Source: Agrococcus sediminis (GTDB lineage Bacteria > Actinomycetota > Actinomycetes > Actinomycetales > Microbacteriaceae). Taken from it: a DNA stretch of 64,000 nt. The stretch lies in contig NZ_VOIR01000011.1 of NCBI RefSeq assembly GCF_007923295.1, forward strand, positions 496,001 to 560,000. Reading direction: 5' to 3'. Shown here one piece after another: positions 31,401-40,032 of this stretch (within the stretch, counting starts at the first letter, position 1; each line of letters begins with the position of its first letter). The position numbers were made by a program, and so were the translations under genes. The notes beneath the pieces were generated by a model that was not told the DNA's origin, searched no databases, and saw only the letters and a program-made list of their open reading frames with translations.

Positions 31401-31673
31401 CGGCGGCTCCGGCCCATCCTCATGACCGCGGCGGCGACGATCTTCGCGCTCGTGCCGATGGCGGCGGGCCTCACCGGGCAGGGCGGCTTCATCTCGCAGC
31501 CGCTCGCGATCGTCGTGATCGGCGGACTCATCTCGTCGACGCTGCTGACGCTCATCGTGCTGCCGGTGCTCTACCTGGTCGTCGAGGGCGCCATCGAGCG
31601 GCGGCGGGTGCGCCAGGGCACCGGCACGCGCGCCGAGCGCCGCGGCGAGCTCGAGGCGGCCAGCGTGCGCTGA
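28401..31673 (+). CDS. RND-family efflux permease, HAE1-like
   Basis: A 1090-residue resistance-nodulation-division transporter with 12 expected membrane helices and two large outer loops. Typical traits: 'ELTPELELPAVVVTTTLPGA' near the start, the proton-relay helix 'ISIGRVVDDSIVVIENIKRH' with paired Asp, and 'MVGVLMLVGIVVTNAIVLID' near the end. Between the halves (about residues 510-575) there is an Ala/Pro/Arg-rich cytoplasmic insert. In Gram-positives such proteins act without an outer-membrane partner; no adaptor gene is adjacent. GTG 28401 follows GAGGAT by 6 nt. The exported compound is unknown. Confidence 0.9.
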   Translation: MHLLSLASLKNRALVALATICIAIFGGVALSSLKTELTPELELPAVVVTTTLPGASPEIMSEDVTGPIERAIQSVPGLEGTSGTSSTSSSVVFAEFTYGINIPTTEQRVQQAVNRIVSQLPEGAEPTVLTGSIADFPVLRIAISGPGEQAALVDRIETIAVPQLERVDGVRAVQLQGAPGQRITIAPDDAALAAAGLTRLDISEAIDEHGQLLPGGTVDDGDQTLSVQIGERLGSVDDVASLPLSAEQTTEPDPANPPNAPPAAETVAIGDVAEVVLEQDPVTSIALVDGEPAIILSITKTQASNTVDVSRAVQEILPGLRDELGDGVTFTTVLDQAPYIEHSIEALAVEGALGLAFAILVILIFLWSLRSTIVTAVSIPISVLMTFIGMWGAGYSLNVLTLGALTISIGRVVDDSIVVIENIKRHLAFQASRSKAILDAVREVAGAITASTVTTVIVFLPLAFVSDITGELFRPFALTVSIALLASLVVSLTIVPVLASWLLRRPQHAVAAEEAAAAQAAAAADAPARPTRRAPFWRRRASAPERSAPVARPAPPAPSEEERPDRLRRGYRPILLATLRRPWLVLVGAVLVLAASGAALPFMATNFLGDDGQTTVQVSQELEPGASLDAQLAAAEALTADLEAIDGVETVSATVSSGASSFAAFTGGGGGGAISYGVIAAEGTDMPALRERIREAADAADGEVTVGQSAGLGGSDIEIEVQAPTPDALEAATASVVDAVGDVDGVAQVTDSLEGAQPLVQVAVDRELAASLGLSEAAVSGLVAQAMQPTPAGEIQLDGSLVRIWLDAIAPAATLEELRELELPTPNGPLPLADVAEVTQIEGPVSISTSDGSRTATVTVSPDAADVGGVSAGVGEALAGLELADGAEASVGGVATQITDAFTQLGIAALIAILLVYVVMVATFKSLLQPFLLLVSVPFAATGAIAMQLITGVPLGVASMVGVLMLVGIVVTNAIVLIDLVNQYRDRGLGVREALVEGAERRLRPILMTAAATIFALVPMAAGLTGQGGFISQPLAIVVIGGLISSTLLTLIVLPVLYLVVEGAIERRRVRQGTGTRAERRGELEAASVR

Positions 31674-31751
31674 CCGGGTTCACAGCGGATGCGCGGTCGC
31701 GCGTTGGTTGAATGGGCGCGCCCGAGGAACCCGTGATCCCGAGGAGGACGC

Positions 31752-32666
31752 ATGCCCAGCTTCCTCATCGTGCACTCCGTCATCCAGGACGGCAGGTTCG
31801 ACGCCTACCGGCAGCCCCCGACCCTCGACATCGGCGGACTGCGCGCCCCGCTCGACTGGGGCGACATCACGCTGCACGTGCCGGCCGGCGACCTGCCGGT
31901 CACCGTCTACGTCGTCCGCACCGACGGGCAGATCGAGGGCGCCAAGATCACGGTGCGCGCGCCCGCGGGGACGGGCACCAGGCTCACCTTCATCCCGCCG
32001 CTGCAGCCCGGCGGCACCTCCCAGCTGCGCATCGACGGGCAGTGGGCGGCCGACTCGTCGATGCACTACTACGCGGCGCGCGACGCCCGCGTGCTCGCCG
32101 CGCCGACGCATCCGCTCCCGCCCGTCGGCGAGGGGCGCTCGCGCGCGGCCTCCGGCGTGCGGATCGTCGCGCCCGCTGCGGCGCCGCTCGCGCCGCCCGC
32201 GCAGGCCGTGGGCCCGACGCCCGGCTCCACGGCCTCGGTGCCGCCGTCGCCGTCGAGCTTCGGGCACGAGCAGGGCGCCCGCGTCGATCCCGTGCAGGCG
32301 AGCCCGGCGCACCCGGCGCCCGGGGCCGCCGGACCCGCGCAGCCCCAGCCGTCGTTCGGGCAGCGGCAGCCGCCCGCGATCCCGACGCCCGAGGAGTTCG
32401 ACCGGCTCGAGCGCGAGGCGGGCGCCGCGCAGGCGCGCGCCTACGAGGCGTGGGCGGCGCAGCAGCGCGCGACGTCGCACGAGCAGCCCGCCCAGCACGA
32501 CGGCGCGCCGCGGCCCATCGGGCTCGTTGCTGCGAACGCGGGGCAGGCGCAGCCGGCCTGGTACCCCGACCCCTTCCGGCGCGCGGAGCTGCGCTGGTTC
32601 GACGGCCAGCAGTGGACGTCGTCGGTCATGCGCGGCGGGGCCCGGGCGCACGACCTGCCCGGCTGA
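31752..32666 (+). CDS. DUF2510 domain protein with disordered middle
   Basis: A 304-residue protein in three parts: an N-terminal beta-rich domain (about 1-115) I do not recognise, which begins 'MPSFLIVHSVIQDGRFDAY'; a long Pro/Ala-rich linker; and a C-terminal DUF2510 motif 'PAWYPDPFRRAELRWFDGQQ' followed by 'WTSSV'. DUF2510 is a short Trp-rich domain frequent in actinobacterial membrane or secreted-system proteins; here no membrane helix is seen. The ATG follows GAGGAGGACGC, a strong ribosome site. Confidence 0.8.
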   Translation: MPSFLIVHSVIQDGRFDAYRQPPTLDIGGLRAPLDWGDITLHVPAGDLPVTVYVVRTDGQIEGAKITVRAPAGTGTRLTFIPPLQPGGTSQLRIDGQWAADSSMHYYAARDARVLAAPTHPLPPVGEGRSRAASGVRIVAPAAAPLAPPAQAVGPTPGSTASVPPSPSSFGHEQGARVDPVQASPAHPAPGAAGPAQPQPSFGQRQPPAIPTPEEFDRLEREAGAAQARAYEAWAAQQRATSHEQPAQHDGAPRPIGLVAANAGQAQPAWYPDPFRRAELRWFDGQQWTSSVMRGGARAHDLPG

Positions 32667-32710
32667 GCCCCCCGTGCCGATTGCCCCTGTCGCCCCGGCA
32701 GGGGATGCCG

Positions 32711-32878
32711 TAGTGTGGACAGGTCGGCTCGGGACAGGCGCGGTTGTGCGCGCCACATGGAGTGTCGCCGCGGCCGGAGTTCCCGCGAGCACCCTCGCGG
32801 ACGAACCAGATGATCCCGCGATGAACTGCGGCTCTACCAGCGCAAGCCTTCGTCTTGCGCGCGATCACGAGACGAGCG
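32711..32878 (+). promoter_or_regulatory. Promoter and structured 5' leader of the DEAD-box helicase gene
   Basis: TAGTGT at 32711-32716 is a good -10 box; transcription from it would give a leader of about 155 nt, much longer than elsewhere in the window. The leader holds two clear hairpins: CCGCGAG-CACC-CTCGCGG (32783-32800) and GCGCAAG-CCTTCGT-CTTGCGC (32840-32860), the second ending 18 nt before the helicase ATG. A 22-codon open frame (ATG 32821 to TAA 32889) overlaps the helicase start in another frame. Confidence 0.5.
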
Positions 32879-35185
32879 ATGGCACGTAACGACCAGCGTC
32901 CCCAGGGCGCCCACCGACCGAACGACCGCAGCGGCAGCCGCCCCGGCTCCCGCAGCCCCGGCCACCGCGGCCACCGCGAGGAGCAGCCCGGCAAGAACCG
33001 CTGGAGCCGCGACGACCGCGACCGCCGCGACCAGGGCGGCCAGCAGGGCGGCTCGCGCCGGCCCAACTGGACCCCGCCGGAGGAGCGCAAGCACGACGAC
33101 CGTCGCGCCCCCGCGTTCCGCACCCGCGGCGGCCACCAGGGCGGCCGCGACCAGCAGCGCGACGACCGCCTCCACCGCGGCGAGCGCCCGCGCGGCTTCG
33201 ACCGCGCCCGCGACGACCACCGCGGCCGCGGCACCGACGACCGCCGTGGCGGCGAGCGCCGCTTCGACCGGGACGACCGCCCGCAGCGGTCGTTCGGCGA
33301 TCGGGATGCGCGTGGTGGTGACCGTCGCTTCGATCGGGATGACCGTCCGCAGCGGTCGTTCGGCGACCGGGATGCGCGCGGTGGTGACCGTCGCTTCGAT
33401 CGGGATGACCGTCCGCAGCGGTCGTTCGGCGACCGGGATGCGCGCGGTGGTGACCGTCGCTTCGATCGGGATGACCGTCCGCAGCGGTCGTTCGGCGACC
33501 GGGATGCGCGCGGTGGTGACCGTCGCTTCGATCGGGACGACCGCCCGCAGCGGTCGTTCGGCGACCGGGATGCGCGTGGCGGCGACCGTCGTCCGCAGGG
33601 CGACCGCCGCGACGACCGCTTCGGCGACCGCCGCCGCGACGACCGTCCGCAGCGCTCGTTCGACGACCGCGGCAACCGGGGCGGCGGCGAGCGTCGCTTC
33701 GACCGCGATGAGCGCCCGCAGCGCCGCTTCGACCGCGACGAGCGCCCGCAGCGCCGCTCCGACGACCGCACCGAGCGCCCGCAGCGCCGCTTCGACCGCG
33801 ACGAGCGCCCGCAGCGCTCGTCCGGCGGCCGCGACAGCCGGGGCGGCGAGCGCCGCTTCGACGACCGCCCCCGCCGCGACAGCACCTACTACCCGGCCAA
33901 GGACGCGAACCCGTTCACGCCCAAGGAGGATGTCGTCCTCGAGCGGCTCGAGGCGCAGTCCACGAGCGCCGCGGACGTCGAGGGCATCAGCTTCGGCGAC
34001 CTGGGCCTCGGCGACAGCATCTCGGCGGCGCTGGCCGCGATGGGCGCCGAGTCGCCCTTCCCGATCCAGGCCGCGACCATCCCCGACGTCATCGCCGGCC
34101 GCGACGTGCTCGGCCGCGGCCGCACCGGCTCGGGCAAGACGATCGCGTTCGGCGCGCCGATCGTCGAGCTGCTCACGCGCAACCGCCCCGACCGCCGCGA
34201 GATCGGCCGCGCCCCGCGCGCGCTGATCCTGGCGCCGACCCGCGAGCTCGCGCAGCAGATCAACCACGTGATCATGACGCTCGGCCGGTCGGTCGGCGTC
34301 TTCACGACCGTGATCGTCGGCGGCGTCAAGCAGGACCGCCAGGTCGAGGGGCTGCGTCGCGGCGTCGACATCGTCATCGGCACCCCCGGCCGCATCGAGG
34401 ACCTCGTCGAGCAGCGCAAGCTGAACCTCGGCAGCGTCGAGATCGCGGTGGTCGACGAGGCCGACCACATGACCGAGCTCGGGTTCCTCGAGCCCGTGCA
34501 GCGCATCCTGCGGCAGACCCGCCCGGGCAGCCAGAAGCTGCTCTTCTCGGCGACGCTCGACGCTGAGGTGCAGACGATCGTCAAGGAGTTCCTGCCCGAG
34601 CCCTCCGTGCACGAGGTCGCGGGCGAGGAGCAGTCGACGTCGACGATCGACCACCAGGTGCTCGTCGTCGACCGCTACGACAAGGACGCGGTGCTCGAGC
34701 AGATCGTGCGCAACCCCGGCCGCATCGTGGTCTTCACGCGCACCCGCGCCTACGCCGAGCGGCTCGCCGAGCAGTTCGACGACGCGGGCATCGCGGCGGT
34801 GAGCCTCCACGGCGACCTGACGCAGGCGAAGCGCAACCGCTCGCTCGACAAGGTCAAGCGCGGCAAGGTCGACGTGCTCGTCGCGACCGACGTCGCCGCG
34901 CGCGGCATCCACATCGACGACATCGCGCTCGTCGTGCAGGCCGACCCGCCGGACGAGTACAAGACCTACATGCACCGCTCGGGCCGCACGGGCCGCGCGG
35001 GCAACGACGGCCGCGTCGTCACCGTAATCGCCCCCGCGCGCCGCAAGCGCACCCAGCAGCTGCTGGACCGGGCCGAGATCGAGGCGCCGATGATCCCGGT
35101 CGTCCCGGGCGACGACCTGCTCGACACCCTGACGATGCCGCCGTCGGGTCGCGCGGCAGCCGCCGAGGCGGTCCCCGCCTCCTAG
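32879..35185 (+). CDS. DEAD-box RNA helicase with long Arg/Asp repeat head
   Basis: A 768-residue ATP-dependent RNA helicase. Residues 1-350 are a disordered head rich in Arg, Asp and Gly with five near-perfect 22-residue repeats (127-236, unit begins 'RRFDRDDRPQRSFGDRDARG'). The core follows: Q motif 'SPFPIQAATIP', motif I 'GRTGSGKT' (about 416), Ia 'PTRELAQQ', II 'VDEADHM' (about 525), III 'SATLD', and VI 'HRSGRTGRAG'. Such enzymes unwind RNA in ribosome assembly and cold adaptation. In most relatives the basic tail is at the C-terminus; here it comes first. The start site has a weak ribosome site and a structured leader. Confidence 0.9.
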   Translation: MARNDQRPQGAHRPNDRSGSRPGSRSPGHRGHREEQPGKNRWSRDDRDRRDQGGQQGGSRRPNWTPPEERKHDDRRAPAFRTRGGHQGGRDQQRDDRLHRGERPRGFDRARDDHRGRGTDDRRGGERRFDRDDRPQRSFGDRDARGGDRRFDRDDRPQRSFGDRDARGGDRRFDRDDRPQRSFGDRDARGGDRRFDRDDRPQRSFGDRDARGGDRRFDRDDRPQRSFGDRDARGGDRRPQGDRRDDRFGDRRRDDRPQRSFDDRGNRGGGERRFDRDERPQRRFDRDERPQRRSDDRTERPQRRFDRDERPQRSSGGRDSRGGERRFDDRPRRDSTYYPAKDANPFTPKEDVVLERLEAQSTSAADVEGISFGDLGLGDSISAALAAMGAESPFPIQAATIPDVIAGRDVLGRGRTGSGKTIAFGAPIVELLTRNRPDRREIGRAPRALILAPTRELAQQINHVIMTLGRSVGVFTTVIVGGVKQDRQVEGLRRGVDIVIGTPGRIEDLVEQRKLNLGSVEIAVVDEADHMTELGFLEPVQRILRQTRPGSQKLLFSATLDAEVQTIVKEFLPEPSVHEVAGEEQSTSTIDHQVLVVDRYDKDAVLEQIVRNPGRIVVFTRTRAYAERLAEQFDDAGIAAVSLHGDLTQAKRNRSLDKVKRGKVDVLVATDVAARGIHIDDIALVVQADPPDEYKTYMHRSGRTGRAGNDGRVVTVIAPARRKRTQQLLDRAEIEAPMIPVVPGDDLLDTLTMPPSGRAAAAEAVPAS
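33257..33586 (+). repeat. Five tandem 66-bp coding repeats
   Basis: Units begin at 33257, 33323, 33389, 33455 and 33521. Copies differ by only a few bases, mostly synonymous, and keep the reading frame of the helicase (22 codons each). Partial, more diverged units continue to about 33880. The high identity suggests recent unequal expansion or contraction, so copy number probably varies among strains. Confidence 0.9.
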
Positions 35186-35217
35186 CGGCTCGCGCACGAC
35201 GCACGCCCGCAGCGCCC

Positions 35218-35254
35218 GCAGACGGCCCGGATCCCCGCGATCCGGGCCGTCTGC
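35218..35254. terminator. Perfect 16-bp hairpin terminator
   Basis: GCAGACGGCCCGGATC at 35218-35233, loop CCCGC, and its exact complement at 35239-35254. It lies 32 nt after the helicase stop codon. No T-run follows. Confidence 0.75.
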
Positions 35255-35309
35255 CGCATCCGCGCCCCGTCGGGCTTGCGCTGTGCGGCCGCTGGCGTAG
35301 CGTGAGGGC

Positions 35310-36068
35310 ATGCGCGTCGTGGTCGTCGGTGGTTCGGGGAATGCGGGCTCGGCGATCGTGCGGGCGCTCGGCAGGCGCGGTGCCCAGGCGGTGCCGATGT
35401 CGCGCTCGGGCAAGGCGATCGCGGGAGCGCCCGGCGTCAAGGCCGACATCGTCACGGGCGAGGGGCTCGACGAGGCGCTCGCGGGCGCCGACGTGCTCGT
35501 CGACGCCGCGAACTCGCGCAACCCGCTCGACCTCAAGCCCTTCACGATCGGCGCGCGCAACCTCGTCGCGGCGGCCGAGCGCGCCGGCGTGCGGCGCGCG
35601 GTGGTGCTGTCGATCATCGGCGTCGACCGCTCGAAGCTGTCGTACCACCGCCGCAAGCGCGAGCAGGAGCTCACCTACCTCGGCTCGTCGCTCGACGTCA
35701 CCATCGTGCGCGCCGCGCAGTTCCACGAGTGGTCGGTCGACTTCTTCGAGGCGGGCTCGGCGCTCGGCGCGATCCCGGTGGTGCTCGGCGGCCGCCTGCA
35801 GCCGGTGGCGGTGAGCGAGGTCGCCGACCTCGTCGCCGACGAGGCGCTCGAGCCCTCGGGCGAGCGGATGCTCGAGATCGCGGGCCCGCAGGTGCGGGTG
35901 TCGCGCGACCTGGCGAGGGCGTGGCAGGCGGCGACGGGCGCGCGAGGCCTCATCGTCAACGGCCCGTTCCCGCCGTCGATGGTCGACTACCTGCGCTCGG
36001 GCGCCAACCTCTCGGAGCGGCGCAAGGGCACCGTCACCTTCGAGGAGTGGCTCGCGCGCCGCCGCTGA
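35310..36068 (+). CDS. NAD(P)-binding Rossmann-fold protein (atypical SDR, NmrA-like)
   Basis: A 252-residue protein with the cofactor loop 'VVVVGGSGNAGSAIVRAL' at the N-terminus and a short-chain dehydrogenase-like fold without the Tyr-x-x-x-Lys pair, as in NmrA-type and SDR-a5 proteins. 'VDAANSRNPLDLKPFTIGARN' and 'VLSIIGVDRSKLSYHRRKRE' are family-like stretches. Members act as redox sensors or reductases; this one cannot be placed more finely. ATG 35310 follows TAGCGT by 6 nt, with TTGCGC 16 nt further upstream as a -35 box. Confidence 0.82.
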   Translation: MRVVVVGGSGNAGSAIVRALGRRGAQAVPMSRSGKAIAGAPGVKADIVTGEGLDEALAGADVLVDAANSRNPLDLKPFTIGARNLVAAAERAGVRRAVVLSIIGVDRSKLSYHRRKREQELTYLGSSLDVTIVRAAQFHEWSVDFFEAGSALGAIPVVLGGRLQPVAVSEVADLVADEALEPSGERMLEIAGPQVRVSRDLARAWQAATGARGLIVNGPFPPSMVDYLRSGANLSERRKGTVTFEEWLARRR

Positions 36069-36148
36069 TCCCCAGCAGCCCGGCCGCGTCCGGCGCGCGT
36101 GGGCGGTCGCACCTAGGGTGGATGCGTGACGGCCGCGAAGGGGGACGC

Positions 36149-38142
<1,994 letters not shown>

Positions 38143-38146
<4 letters not shown>

Positions 38147-38514
38147 CCGAGCGGGTGCGGCTCGACGTCTGGATCTGGGCGGTGCGGCTCGTCAAGACGC
38201 GCGCGGCGGCGACCGCCGCCTGCCGTGGCGGGCACGTGAAGCTCAACGGCCAGGCCGCGAAGGCGGCGCAGCCCGTGCGGATCGGCGACGAGGTGCGGGT
38301 GCGCATCTCGGGCTTCGACCGCGTGGTCGGCGTGCAGCAGCTGCTGGCGAAGCGGGTGAGCGCGCCCCTCTCCGCCGCCGCGATCGACGACCGCTCCCCG
38401 GAGCGGCCCACGGCGATCGACGCGGCGCAGGTGCCGCGCCGCGCGAAGGGCGCGGGGCGGCCGTCGAGCCGCGAGCGCCGCGAGATCGATCGGCTGCGGG
38501 GCCGCGAGGGCTGA
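38143..38514 (+). CDS. S4 domain RNA-binding protein, Hsp15-like
   Basis: A 123-residue protein with an N-terminal S4 domain ('VRLDVWIWAVRLVKTRAAAT', 'GGHVKLNGQAAKAAQPVRIG') and a basic tail rich in Arg/Lys, the arrangement of Hsp15 (HslR). Hsp15 recycles stalled 50S subunits that carry nascent chains. The ATG overlaps the recQ TGA (ATGA at 38143-38146), so both are translated from one message. Confidence 0.88.
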
Positions 38515-38517
38515 GGG

Positions 38518-38739
38518 CTACGTCGTGACGACGAGCCCCATGACGAGCCACAGGAGCGCCGGCACCGTGAGCGATGTGCCCAGCACGAGCGCGGTGACGC
38601 CGAAGGCGAGCAGCGGCCGCGACGAGGAGTCGTCGCGGCGCCGCGAGCCGCGCACCAGCAGGAGCGCGCCGACGACGAGCAGCAGCACGCCGGCGATGAT
38701 GCTGAGCACGGCGAGCGGGGTGAAGGTCATCAGCGACAT
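38518..38739 (-). CDS. Small two-helix membrane protein
   Basis: A 73-residue protein with two hydrophobic segments ('LAVLSIIAGVLLLVVGALLL' and 'LLAFGVTALVLGTSLTVPAL') separated by a charged loop 'RGSRRRDDSSSR'. I do not recognise a family. TACGCT is 6 nt before the ATG, which argues that it is a real, leaderless gene. Its stop lies 3 bp from the end of the converging S4-domain gene. Confidence 0.65.
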   Translation of the reverse strand: MSLMTFTPLAVLSIIAGVLLLVVGALLLVRGSRRRDDSSSRPLLAFGVTALVLGTSLTVPALLWLVMGLVVTT

Positions 38740-38835
38740 GGCGCGAGCGTAGCCCGCGGGGGCGGCGGAGCCCCCGCCTACCGCCGCGCGGCGCCCGGCC
38801 CGGCCCGCGCATCCCGCTTCGATACCCTGGAGCAC

Positions 38836-39687
38836 GTGCCCAGAACCGACATCTCGCCCCTGATCGCCCGCTCCTGGCTGCTCGTGCCCGCCTCGAAGCC
38901 CGAGCTCTTCGAGATTGCGCAGGCGAGCGACGCCGACGCGATCATCATCGACATCGAGGACGCGGTGGCGGCCAAGGACAAGGCGCAGGCCCGCGCCGAC
39001 ACCGTCGAGTGGCTCTCGACCGGCCACCGCGCGTGGGTGCGCATCAACGACGCCGCGAGCGAGTTCTGGAGCACCGACTGCGCCGCGCTCAAGGACGTCG
39101 AGGGCCTCGAGGGCATCATGCTCGCGAAGACCGAGTCGGCGAGCCACGTCGACGACACGGCCGACCGCCTGCCCGAGGGCACGCGCATCCTCGCGCTCGT
39201 CGAGACCGCCCGCGGCGTGCTGCACGTCGAGCGCATCGCGAACGCGCCCGCGACCTTCCGCCTCGCGTTCGGCACCGGCGACTTCAAGCGCGACACCGCC
39301 ACCGGCGACGACCCGATCGCGCTGGCCTACGCGCGCTCGCAGCTCGTGATCGCCTCGCGCGCGGCTCGCCTGCCGGCGCCCATCGACGGCCCGACGCTGT
39401 CGACGGATGCGCTGGCGGACGGCACGAGGCTCGCGAAGGAGATGGGCATGTCGGGCAAGCTCTGCCTCACGCACACGCAGGCCGCCGCGATCAACGCCGG
39501 CCTGGCCCCGAGCCCGGAGGACGTGGCGTGGGCGCACGCGTTCGTGCGCGCCTTCGAGGAGTCGGGCGGGAAGATCACCGACGGCAGCGACCTGCCGCGC
39601 CTCGCCCGCGCACAGAAGATCCAGGCGCAGGCGCGCGACTTCGGCATCGAGGCCGAGGCCACCGCACTGGAGCAGCTGAACTACTGA
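38836..39687 (+). CDS. HpcH/HpaI aldolase / CitE-like lyase
   Basis: A 283-residue TIM-barrel lyase of the citrate-lyase beta-chain group. 'RSWLLVPASKPELFEIAQAS' opens the barrel, 'IIDIEDAVA' holds the first acidic metal ligand region, 'LALVETARGVLHVERIA' carries the conserved Glu, and 'FGTGDFKRD' the Asp. Such enzymes split or join CoA esters such as malyl-, citramalyl- or HMG-CoA. No citrate-lyase partner genes are near, so it is not a classical citrate lyase. GTG 38836 follows TACCCT by 7 nt. Confidence 0.85.
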   Translation: MPRTDISPLIARSWLLVPASKPELFEIAQASDADAIIIDIEDAVAAKDKAQARADTVEWLSTGHRAWVRINDAASEFWSTDCAALKDVEGLEGIMLAKTESASHVDDTADRLPEGTRILALVETARGVLHVERIANAPATFRLAFGTGDFKRDTATGDDPIALAYARSQLVIASRAARLPAPIDGPTLSTDALADGTRLAKEMGMSGKLCLTHTQAAAINAGLAPSPEDVAWAHAFVRAFEESGGKITDGSDLPRLARAQKIQAQARDFGIEAEATALEQLNY

Positions 39688-39707
39688 GCGGCGCACGCCG
39701 AGCACGG

Positions 39708-39741
39708 CAGAGGGCGGGGCGCCGAAGCGCCCCGCCCTCTG
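39708..39741. terminator. 15-bp hairpin with CGAA loop
   Basis: CAGAGGGCGGGGCGC at 39708-39722 pairs perfectly with GCGCCCCGCCCTCTG at 39727-39741. It lies between the converging CitE-like and csbD genes and can stop both transcripts. Confidence 0.78.
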
Positions 39742-39759
39742 CGGTTCGAGCCGGTCGGC

Positions 39760-39951
39760 TCAGCGGAACGTGTCCTTGACGTCGTCGCCGGCGTCCTTCA
39801 CGTGCTCGCCCGCCTGCTTGGCGTTCGCGACGTTCTGGTCGTGCTGACCCTGCGCCTCGAGGCGCTCGTTGTCGGTCGCGTCGCCGATGCCCTCCTTGGC
39901 GTTGCCGACTGCTTCCTTGGCTGCGTTCGAGATCTTGTCGTCGAGACCCAT
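39760..39951 (-). CDS. CsbD family stress protein
   Basis: A 63-residue, strongly charged helical protein: 'KISNAAKEAVGNAKEGIGDA' and 'TDNERLEAQGQHDQ' match the CsbD core ('G..KE..GK..G....EA.G'). Members are abundant under general stress in Bacillus and actinobacteria; the molecular role is unknown. AAGGAGGTTGAG before the ATG is a strong ribosome site, in keeping with high expression. Confidence 0.9.
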   Translation of the reverse strand: MGLDDKISNAAKEAVGNAKEGIGDATDNERLEAQGQHDQNVANAKQAGEHVKDAGDDVKDTFR

Positions 39952-40032
39952 CTCAACCTCCTTGATCGGTGGGAGTCCGCCCGGTCTGAGCGGCTCCGGG
40001 GTACAACGTAGGCGGCGAGCCTGGGAGCCTGC

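Noticed and set aside
33257-33586. CRISPR-like array
   Set aside because: The repeats are contiguous, in frame, and code for part of the helicase; there are no spacers and no cas genes.
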